DNA of 9,809 nucleotides from Candidatus Hydrogenedentota bacterium (GTDB lineage Bacteria > Hydrogenedentota > Hydrogenedentia > Hydrogenedentales > SLHB01): assembly GCA_013349485.1 (NCBI GenBank), contig DUZM01000250.1:1-9809 (forward strand), written 5' to 3'. Both the position numbers and the translations under genes were made by a program. Positions 1 through 5,440 of the stretch are shown piece after piece. The first letter of the stretch is position 1. Every line of letters starts with the position of its first letter. Below the pieces are notes generated by a model that did not search any database, had not been told where the DNA came from, and saw nothing but the letters and a program-made list of their open reading frames with translations.

Positions 1-80
1 CCGGGGCCCGGATCGGGCAAGATTACGTCCGCGAGCGAGAAACCCTGGTTCTCGTCGCACACAAGGGCTTTAGCCTCCAT
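1..80 (-). CDS. Zinc-type alcohol dehydrogenase (MDR family), N-terminal fragment
   Basis: The reading frame opens at an ATG (complement of 78-80) and stays open to the window edge, giving 26 residues that begin MEAKALVCDENQGFSLADV and end in a Pro-Asp-Pro-Gly-Pro turn. The pattern 'M-x-A-L-V-C-D, aromatic-S-L-x-D-V, L-P-x-P-x-P' is the typical first strand pair of zinc-dependent medium-chain dehydrogenases such as sorbitol, threonine or glucose dehydrogenase-like proteins, which oxidise alcohols or polyols with NAD(P). A purine-rich GGGGAGA lies about 4 nt before the ATG. The catalytic zinc ligands and Rossmann fold lie outside the window, so substrate and completeness cannot be judged. It is divergent from the URO-D-fold gene at 588 and has its own candidate promoter. 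Confidence 0.7.
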   Translation of the reverse strand, partial: MEAKALVCDENQGFSLADVILPDPGP

Positions 81-107
81 TGCTCTCCCCTTTCTTCCGT
101 GGATAGG

Positions 108-137
108 ACGATAGCAGATATGAAACGGGCATTCCAA
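108..137 (-). promoter_or_regulatory. Candidate extended -10 sigma-70 promoter for the dehydrogenase
   Basis: On the minus strand, TTGGAA (132-137) is followed after 18 bp by TATCGT (108-113). The hexamer is preceded by TGC, giving an extended -10 of the form TGnTATCGT. Each hexamer matches consensus at about four of six positions. A start of transcription near position 101 would leave a short leader of about 20 nt that contains the purine-rich ribosome site of the dehydrogenase. This is pattern recognition only. Confidence 0.4.
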
Positions 138-143
138 TACCCC

Positions 144-179
144 GGCGGGTGCATCGAACAAGGAAGAAAGGCGGGTGCA
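144..179. repeat. 10-bp direct repeat GGCGGGTGCA, 26 bp apart
   Basis: GGCGGGTGCA occurs exactly at 144-153 and again at 170-179, just upstream of the candidate dehydrogenase promoter. The start-to-start distance of 26 bp is between two and three helical turns. It could be a paired regulator site, but in GC-rich DNA a 10-bp match can also be chance. No regulator is encoded nearby to assign to it. Confidence 0.3.
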
Positions 180-244
180 GAAGAACTCTCAGAACGCGTG
201 ACAGTCCGGCGGTAGGCTGTCAGAAGTCTTCCCGGAGACGCCGG

Positions 245-334
245 TCATGGGAAGTACTCTATATACTCGTTGGTGCACATCCTGAACACGACCTCGTCTG
301 CGACGATGATCAGCATACGCAATCGAATTCGCAT
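245..334 (-). CDS. Candidate 29-aa small protein
   Basis: An ATG (complement of 332-334) opens a 29-codon frame ending in TGA at 245-247. The peptide begins MRIRLRMLIIVADEVVFRM and ends in an acidic/aromatic stretch with Glu-Tyr-Ile-Glu-Tyr-Phe-Pro. An AAAGGA motif sits about 7 nt before the ATG, and codons 8 to 23 mostly end in G or C, as in the neighbouring real genes. The ribosome site also lies in a 5-bp inverted repeat (343-355, CCTTT and AAAGG) that could limit its access. I recognise no family. It could equally be a chance frame in a regulatory region. Confidence 0.22.
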   Translation of the reverse strand: MRIRLRMLIIVADEVVFRMCTNEYIEYFP

Positions 335-517
335 GATAGGTTCCTTTAGGAAAGGGCGACCGCCTGAGATGAACAGGGCGACACCGGGCTCGGCCCTTTT
401 CCGTCGTGCGGCACGACCCGATTCGGAGCGGCCGCCCGCAGGTTACGCTTTGCACGCCATAATTGGTATGCTTCCTGGCGTGTATTACGCACGGACGAAG
501 CGCAGGTTCATTTTTTC

Positions 518-544
518 GGGAAACTGCCGGGGTGCCGGGCGTAA
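518..544 (+). promoter_or_regulatory. Weak ECF-type promoter pattern upstream of the URO-D-fold gene
   Basis: GGGAAAC (518-524) is followed after 15 bp by CGTAA (540-544). This resembles the general ECF pattern of an AAC-containing -35 and a CGT-containing -10, for example TGAAAC and CGTA in Bacillus sigma-W promoters, where the spacer is usually a base longer. No convincing sigma-70 hexamer pair was seen upstream of this gene. The neighbouring ECF-like sigma gene makes the pattern worth noting but does not show a link. Confidence 0.18.
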
Positions 545-587
545 CTGTCTACGCGGGGCCCTAATAAGCGGAAAAGGAGTCGAGTGA

Positions 588-1772
588 ATGGAGGAATCGA
601 GGAACGATGCATCCGACCGGAACCGCACGCAGGACGGCGTGCACGCGCTCGTGCCCCGGGAACAAATGACGGCGGCCGCTGTGAAACTGCGCGATACGTA
701 CGCGATCACGCCCGGGGCTCCGTTTCTGAAACGGGAATTTGGCTACTACTGTCTCGAGGCATGGTACGAGCAGGGCCTTCCCAAAGACGCCGACCTAGCG
801 GCGTTCTTCGACTATGACCCGGCGGGGAACTACAACCTGGGCCAATTGGGCTGGTGCGAGGCGGCGTTTGTTCCGGCATTCGAGGTCGAGGTCGTCGAGG
901 ATCGCGGCGATTATGAAGTTGAGCGGGACGTCGCCGGGCGTCATGTGCTTTATTTCAAAGGCCGTCGGAACGGCTTCATGCCGGAGTACGTGGAACACCC
1001 AGTGAAGAATCGCCAAACGTGGGAGGACGACGTTAAATGGCGGCTCGATCCCGCGTCAGCGGAGCGGTATGCGGACCTCGACGTGCGCGTGGAGCAGGCG
1101 AAGCGGGAAGCTTCCCACGGCATGATCGTTGTACAGAATCTCATCGGCGGGTATATGTACTTACGGAGCCTGATCGGGCCCGCCGACCTGCTCTACCTAT
1201 TCTGCGAAGCCCCGGACCTGATCCACGACTGTATGCAGGCCTGGTTTGCCCTCGCAGACGCCGTCATTGCCCGGCATCAGGAACACCTCACCATTGACGA
1301 GATCTTTTTTGCCGAGGACATCTGTTACAACCGCGGCCCGCTGATCTCGCCGGACATGATGCGCGAGTTTCTCCTGCCCTATTACCAACAGCTCATCGAA
1401 AATCTCAAGGCCCGGCAAATCGACAAACAGCGGCACGTGTACGTCCAGATCGATACGGACGGCTTCGCCTATCCCGTCATTCCGTTTTATCGGGAGATCG
1501 GCATGGACGTCATGAGCCCGTTCGAGGTCGCGGCAGGTTGCGACGTCGTCGAGATCGGAAAGCAGTACCCGGACCTCGTGATCTCCGGCGGCATCGACAA
1601 GCGGGTTCTGGCGACCACCAAGGACGAGATCGACAAGCACGTCGAGTACATTCTGCCCGCAATGCGGAAACGCGGCGGCTACACGCCCACATGCGATCAC
1701 GGCGTCCCCGCCGAGGTCAGTCTCGACAACTATCTGCACTACCGAAAACGTTGCGTAGAACTCGGCGGCTAA
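588..1772 (+). CDS. Uroporphyrinogen decarboxylase-fold protein (catabolic/methyltransferase type, not HemE)
   Basis: The 394-residue protein belongs to the URO-D/methylcobamide:CoM methyltransferase superfamily, a TIM-barrel fold. Supporting motifs are EDICYNRGPLISPDMMREF (residues 243-261), a DTDG turn after a barrel strand (289-292), SPFEVAAGCDV (310-320), GGIDKR (334-339) and CDHGVP near the C-terminus (369-374). These occur in URO-D-like proteins of Planctomycetes, Lentisphaerae and related bacteria, where function is usually unassigned. They are often suspected of corrinoid-dependent methyl transfer or aromatic/methoxyl metabolism. It is not a typical HemE because the N-terminal substrate-binding Arg motif is absent. 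The His-x-Cys-Gly zinc site of MtaA-type enzymes is replaced by Asp-x-Asp-Gly. The first 25 or so residues are polar and probably disordered. AAGGAG ends 8 nt before the ATG and fixes the start. No corrinoid protein gene is adjacent. Confidence 0.85.
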   Translation: MEESRNDASDRNRTQDGVHALVPREQMTAAAVKLRDTYAITPGAPFLKREFGYYCLEAWYEQGLPKDADLAAFFDYDPAGNYNLGQLGWCEAAFVPAFEVEVVEDRGDYEVERDVAGRHVLYFKGRRNGFMPEYVEHPVKNRQTWEDDVKWRLDPASAERYADLDVRVEQAKREASHGMIVVQNLIGGYMYLRSLIGPADLLYLFCEAPDLIHDCMQAWFALADAVIARHQEHLTIDEIFFAEDICYNRGPLISPDMMREFLLPYYQQLIENLKARQIDKQRHVYVQIDTDGFAYPVIPFYREIGMDVMSPFEVAAGCDVVEIGKQYPDLVISGGIDKRVLATTKDEIDKHVEYILPAMRKRGGYTPTCDHGVPAEVSLDNYLHYRKRCVELGG

Positions 1773-1815
1773 ATGTTCGTCACCGCGGCGGGCTAAATAG
1801 GACTTCTCCGAGTTC
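1758..1815. terminator. Inverted repeat spanning the two convergent stop codons
   Basis: GAACTCGG (1758-1765) and CCGAGTTC (1808-1815) form a perfect 8-bp inverted repeat with a 42-nt interval containing both stop codons (1770-1772 and 1780-1782). The interval also holds a near-duplicate, GGCGGCTAAATG and GGCGGGCTAAATAG. There is no U-tract on either side, so a classic intrinsic terminator is not shown. It could act as a bidirectional mRNA 3' end structure, since the genes are only 7 bp apart. Confidence 0.3.
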
Positions 1816-4470
1816 GATGATGTGGCCTGCAAGGCACTCGATTTCGATTACGGCGCGTGAGCCATAGAAAGACCCGCCCCTGCCAGTTTGTCCTGTCTGG
1901 ATTGAGACCTCAAGCGTCACCCCAGTGGCCGGGATGCCCATGATCGTGAACACGCCATCCCGATCGGTCCTTGTCGGCTCGAGTGCCATCTCGCCGTGTT
2001 CGTAATGTGCGCGGGCGTTGACGGTCCTGCCGGATAAGACTTCCCCTGAGGCGTCGACGGCAACCCCTTGCACGCGGCCCGATTGGAATAGGACAATTGT
2101 TTCCTCGGGACAAACGTGGCCGGGCTCTTCGCCGAGATGATGTTCCGTCTCTTTATCGGCGTATCCTTCTTTTGAGACCTTGAACCAGAACTCCGTCCAG
2201 GGCGTAATGCTTGAAGACGCCCAGCGTCCGTCCGCGTTCGTTTTCTTGCCCCCGAAGCCCGTGTGGTCTTGCACGAGCGTAATTGCCGCGTCCTCGACGG
2301 GTGTCCCGAGTTGGTCGACGACGCGTACGGAAGCGCTGACGCATTCGGGAATGGTCAGGTCAAGTTCTACCGTTTCGCCCGCGCTCAAATGGACTTTCTT
2401 GCCGAATTCACGAAGCATTTCACCCGCGGGAAGGCTGTGATCATAGTAGTTCGGATATATCACGAATTCCCCGGGCAGCGCCGTCAGCCTCAGTTCATAC
2501 GAGCCATCCATAGCCACCAATTGGCCGGTGTGCGGCACCCACTCGCCGTTCCCTTTCGCCGGAAAGACCCTTGCGGGCCAAATCAGGCGTCCAGTCTGTA
2601 CGCCGTATACATGCCCTTTGACAATCATTTGCTCTTCGATGCGTTGCACGGCGATATCGACCCGCCGCACCTCGCGCGGCGCCAGCGGGTCAATATGCGT
2701 GGGCCTTTCTGGGTTGGCCGCTCTCTCCTCTTCGGCTACCACGCTCACATAAGCGCTATACGGCACGCCCGAATCGATTCGCGCAAATTCATATACTCCA
2801 TCCGAATCCGTAGTGACGCGATATGGCCTGTACGTGCAGCAATTCGTAGCGCAGGTTCCCCGATCTCCCACCGGGACTCTCGCCTGCAGCCTTACGCACA
2901 CGGCTGCCGCAGGGGCGCCACCGCTCCATATGACCTGCCCTTTGAGCGTGGCCGGTTCAGAGAGGCGCAGGTCAATCAGGTTGTCCTCCCCAATAGGTAC
3001 GTTTGTGAAGACGCCGGTTCCGTGGTTGGGAGCTCGTACGTCCAGGGCGACGACGCCCCATTGCTCCATGCCTAACCGGAACACGCCTTCTGAGTCAGTG
3101 TACGCAATCAATCCCGACCCGCCAACTCTGCTATCGCTTCTGGAGCAGTAGCAAAGTACACGAACTACACCGTCCGCAATCGGTGCACCTTGCGCACTCA
3201 ACAGACGTCCCGTGAGCATAAGCGCCGGGGACATCGTGATATCGACCTCTTGCACAGCGCCGGGATTCAGCGGGATTTCACGCCCGAACGCGTACCGCCC
3301 CCCCACGGAGTAGCCGTCTGCGTAGGCCGTAACAGACGCGCGACCTGAGTGGAGAATTCCCGTCATCGTGTATTCGCCGTCGGCGCCGGATGTGGCCCAA
3401 TAGTGGTTGCGTTTGTCCATAATCAGGTCACCCTCCCAAGAAGGCGCAGCCACAACGAGAACGCGCGCGTTTGGGATTGGATATCCGCTGTTGTCCATTA
3501 CGACGCCGATTATGGACCCGGGTTCTGGCGTGGCTGCCCCGATCTGGGTCGTCGGCTCGTTCGACGCTTCGATGACTGTGGCCAGGCTTGGCGGTTCCAT
3601 CGGGGGTGTAAGTTCGGCGCTGCGAGACGATTCGCGTTTTTCTACGGTTTCCTGCGTTGCGGCTGGTTTGCGCTCGGGATCACGTTCTTGCCTTGCGCTG
3701 AGGCGCACGTACACGCCCGCAGCGAACATAAGAGCAAAGACCACTGCCAGAACTAGAATTTTCTTTTTCATGATGAGCATCCATCCCATTGCTTTTGCCG
3801 CTGCTAGAATTCCTTCCCTCGCCGGGACAGTCTTGATGCCGGACATGGCGAACTTGGCGAGGGCCGTGGTGACGGCAGCAGGTACGGGAAGGACCTGCCC
3901 GAGGTTGGCGGCGGCCAATCCAAGAAATGCGGACGCATCCACCGGAATGCCGCGTTTTTCCAGGTGTTTTCGGATGCGGTCAACGGACCTTTTGATTCGG
4001 TAGGTAACGGTCGGCCGCGAGACGCCAAGCTCGGTGGCGATTGCGTCGTGGGTCTTGCGTTCGAGGAAATGGGCGACAACGACGCACCGCAGCTTGTCGG
4101 GAAGCGCCGCGATGGCCTCGTCCACGTATTCCTCCAGGTCGTCCCAGCGCACCTCGGTGCGTTGCCCGTTCTTCTCGACAAACAGCCGTTCTCGTCGTCG
4201 TCGGCGCGACTCGGCCTTGATCAAATCGACGGCGCGGTGCGTGGCCAACGCATGCAGCCAACCCCCGAGCGAAGTGCGAATCGGCGTCGTGGTTTCCGCG
4301 AGCCGCAGGAAGCACTCCTGCGTCACGTCTTCGGCATCGGCGTCGTTGCCCAGAATCCGCTTCGCCGTGCCGAACACAAGCCCGGCATACCGCGACACCA
4401 GCTCGTTGAACGCCTCGGCATCTCTCCGTCGCCGCCATTTCTCGAGCAGGGCCGTCTCACTCGGGCTCAT
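1780..4470 (-). CDS. ECF-like sigma factor fused through a transmembrane helix to carboxypeptidase-regulatory-like domains
   Basis: The 896-residue protein has three parts. Residues about 10-85 are sigma-70 region 2, with the AEDVTQECFLRLAE core and a GGWLHALATHRAVD segment. Residues about 115-174 are region 4, with the helix-turn-helix HDAIATELGVSRPTVTYRIK. After a linker, MKKK precedes one hydrophobic helix (about 238-255). The positive-inside rule puts the sigma domain in the cytoplasm and the rest outside. Residues about 318-890 form about six beta-rich repeats of carboxypeptidase-regulatory-like type ('G-x-V-x-D-x-x-G-x-P-V-x-x-A', 'T-D-x-x-G-x-Y/F'). It probably links an envelope signal to transcription within one polypeptide; target genes are unknown. 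I chose the ATG at 4470 because GAGGGA lies 7 nt before it. An in-frame TTG at 4500 would add 10 residues but has no ribosome site. No separate anti-sigma gene is adjacent. Confidence 0.85.
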   Translation of the reverse strand: MSPSETALLEKWRRRRDAEAFNELVSRYAGLVFGTAKRILGNDADAEDVTQECFLRLAETTTPIRTSLGGWLHALATHRAVDLIKAESRRRRRERLFVEKNGQRTEVRWDDLEEYVDEAIAALPDKLRCVVVAHFLERKTHDAIATELGVSRPTVTYRIKRSVDRIRKHLEKRGIPVDASAFLGLAAANLGQVLPVPAAVTTALAKFAMSGIKTVPAREGILAAAKAMGWMLIMKKKILVLAVVFALMFAAGVYVRLSARQERDPERKPAATQETVEKRESSRSAELTPPMEPPSLATVIEASNEPTTQIGAATPEPGSIIGVVMDNSGYPIPNARVLVVAAPSWEGDLIMDKRNHYWATSGADGEYTMTGILHSGRASVTAYADGYSVGGRYAFGREIPLNPGAVQEVDITMSPALMLTGRLLSAQGAPIADGVVRVLCYCSRSDSRVGGSGLIAYTDSEGVFRLGMEQWGVVALDVRAPNHGTGVFTNVPIGEDNLIDLRLSEPATLKGQVIWSGGAPAAAVCVRLQARVPVGDRGTCATNCCTYRPYRVTTDSDGVYEFARIDSGVPYSAYVSVVAEEERAANPERPTHIDPLAPREVRRVDIAVQRIEEQMIVKGHVYGVQTGRLIWPARVFPAKGNGEWVPHTGQLVAMDGSYELRLTALPGEFVIYPNYYDHSLPAGEMLREFGKKVHLSAGETVELDLTIPECVSASVRVVDQLGTPVEDAAITLVQDHTGFGGKKTNADGRWASSSITPWTEFWFKVSKEGYADKETEHHLGEEPGHVCPEETIVLFQSGRVQGVAVDASGEVLSGRTVNARAHYEHGEMALEPTRTDRDGVFTIMGIPATGVTLEVSIQTGQTGRGGSFYGSRAVIEIECLAGHIIELGEVLFSPPR

Positions 4471-4626
4471 CGCCGATTCCCTCGTTTGCTCGCCGCCCAA
4501 TCCAGGGTAAAACCATTTAATAGACGACGCAAGTCAAGGTTTTGCTAACGCAATTGCCATGACAGTCAGGAAAAGCGGCGGGCGCGAACGTGCCGAGAGA
4601 TGCCATTCTGGCGGTTCCGGCTGGTC

Positions 4627-5229
4627 CTAGTCCGTTGGAAGTTCCGCAGCAGAATCCTGTAATCGGACGGATTGATTCTTTGCCAAGATGACGGCAAAAC
4701 TGCGGGAAATCCGGGGTCGCTCGACGGCCTGGAAGCCGTGCCGCTCCGCGACGGCGATGGATTCCGCGAAACCCCGTTTCGACACGTGTCCCTTCGGTTC
4801 TGCCATTAAGACCCGGCCATTTGCTTTGAGCGTTCTGCGGAGTTCGGAGAAGAAATTCGACACATCGGGAATTTCGTGGATAACGGCGAATATCAGGGCA
4901 AAATCGACGGCCTTGTCAAGGCCGTCCAAACAAAGGGAATCCTGCCGACACAAGTGCGTCTCGATGCCTTCGCTCAGCCCCGCGCGGCGCGCACGGCGTT
5001 CGAGGATCCGAAGCATCTTCTCCTGAAGGTCCACGCACAGGACTTTGCCATCCGGCGCCACAAGGCGGGCCAGCGGCAGGCTGAAGAACCCCATGGCACA
5101 CCCAATATCCAGGACTTTCATGCCGTTCCCAACATACGGCGCAAGGATGCTCGAGGGGTCCTGGAAAAGTCTTCTCACCGGATTTGCAAGCAGATAACCC
5201 ACCCAGACGGGACAAACGTGTTTGGCCAT
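4627..5229 (-). CDS. Class I SAM-dependent methyltransferase
   Basis: This 200-residue protein has the Rossmann-like methyltransferase layout. Motif I is KVLDIGCAMGFF (residues 38-49, SAM-binding glycines). The acidic residue after strand 2 is in VLCVDLQ (63-69). Strand 4 is VDFALIF followed by HEIPD (108-122), and LKANGRVLMAEPKGHVS (134-150) follows. The N-terminal HVCPVWVGYLLANPVRR block before motif I is a recurrent feature of a small type-11-like group found in many bacteria and archaea. The acceptor substrate is unknown, and no substrate-defining motif is visible. GAGGGGG lies 3 nt before the ATG. It sits 207 bp downstream of the stop of the phospholipase-like gene and upstream of the sigma gene, all on one strand. 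The long repeat-containing gap argues for separate expression, or for readthrough only. Confidence 0.87.
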   Translation of the reverse strand: MAKHVCPVWVGYLLANPVRRLFQDPSSILAPYVGNGMKVLDIGCAMGFFSLPLARLVAPDGKVLCVDLQEKMLRILERRARRAGLSEGIETHLCRQDSLCLDGLDKAVDFALIFAVIHEIPDVSNFFSELRRTLKANGRVLMAEPKGHVSKRGFAESIAVAERHGFQAVERPRISRSFAVILAKNQSVRLQDSAAELPTD

Positions 5230-5259
5230 AGGCCCCCTCGACGAGTCTTTCCCAACTAA

Positions 5260-5287
5260 CAGAAGTCAGGAGACGGAAGACAAGAGC
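5260..5287 (+). repeat. Degenerate heptamer array, left copy
   Basis: Four consecutive 7-mers, CAGAAGT, CAGGAGA, CGGAAGA and CAAGAGC, fit a consensus near CAGAAGA. The array lies about 30 bp upstream of the methyltransferase start. It is the inverse of the array at 5399-5440, so the two can pair in a single strand with a loop of about 110 nt. Confidence 0.65.
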
Positions 5288-5381
5288 CGGACGCAACGAA
5301 CTTGGGACTTGATTCTCCTGATGCGACAGCCGCCTGCCGTGCACGTGCTGCCGAATACGCGGCGCTGGACCCCGTACGCAC

Positions 5382-5393
5382 CCAAGCGCTTGG
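5382..5393. repeat. 12-bp perfect palindrome CCAAGCGCTTGG
   Basis: CCAAGCGCTTGG reads identically on both strands and lies just left of the right-hand heptamer array. A second, shorter palindrome, GCACGTGC, is at 5341-5348. They could be protein-binding sites or internal stems of a repeat element. Their function is not shown. Confidence 0.4.
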
Positions 5394-5398
5394 CACAG

Positions 5399-5440
5399 GA
5401 TTCTGACTTCTGTCTCCTGTCTTCTGATTTCTGCCTTCAG
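5399..5440 (-). repeat. Degenerate heptamer array, right copy (inverted)
   Basis: Read on the minus strand, six consecutive 7-mers are CTGAAGG, CAGAAAT, CAGAAGA, CAGGAGA, CAGAAGT and CAGAATC, again near CAGAAGA. The first unit overlaps the TGA stop (5437-5439) of the phospholipase-like gene, so the coding sequence ends inside the array. Together with 5260-5287 it forms an imperfect inverted repeat of about 23-28 bp around a core of about 110 bp. It could be a dispersed intergenic element, a miniature mobile-element remnant, or a 3' end stem of the operon mRNA. Confidence 0.65.

Larger units (their letters stand above)
81..587. other. 507-bp divergent intergenic region without a confident gene
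   Basis: This stretch separates the divergent dehydrogenase and URO-D-fold genes. Possible elements are the minus-strand promoter at 108-137, a 10-bp direct repeat (144-153 and 170-179), a 29-codon minus-strand ORF (245-334), a perfect 6-bp stem with 3-nt loop (403-417, GTCGTG cgg CACGAC), a short GC hairpin followed by four T (386-400, plus strand), and an ECF-like promoter pattern (518-544). The longer frames here are Arg-rich, lack ribosome sites and resemble no family I know. I recognise no tRNA or riboswitch. A cobalamin riboswitch was considered because of the downstream URO-D-fold gene, but its conserved core order is not present. Confidence 0.5.

Noticed and set aside
386..400. GGGC-TCG-GCCC hairpin followed by TTTT as a plus-strand terminator
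   Set aside because: The stem is only 4 bp, the T run is only four, and no plus-strand gene lies upstream for it to end.
270..587. 105-codon plus-strand frame (TTG start) ending just before the URO-D-fold ATG
   Set aside because: Its position next to the ATG suggested an upstream gene, but the product is Arg-rich without domain features, has no ribosome site, and its start is weak.
1197..1832. 211-codon minus-strand frame opposite the URO-D-fold gene
   Set aside because: It is antisense to conserved URO-D motifs and overlaps the end of the sigma gene. Its His/Asp/Val-rich product looks like a codon-bias shadow.
2263..3075. 270-codon plus-strand frame opposite the sigma/sensor gene
   Set aside because: It lies wholly antisense to a well-supported domain-rich gene, resembles no family and has no credible ribosome site. 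GC-rich codon structure commonly leaves open frames on the opposite strand.
4471..4500. N-terminal extension of the sigma/sensor protein from TTG 4500
   Set aside because: There is no ribosome site before the TTG, while GAGGGA is 7 nt from the ATG at 4470, and the extra 10 residues add nothing to the sigma region 2 fold.
4532..4537. TTGACT as a -35 box for the sigma/sensor gene (minus strand)
   Set aside because: No acceptable -10 lies 16-18 bp downstream. The AT-rich TATTAA begins only 9 bp away, and no ECF pair with suitable spacing was found either.
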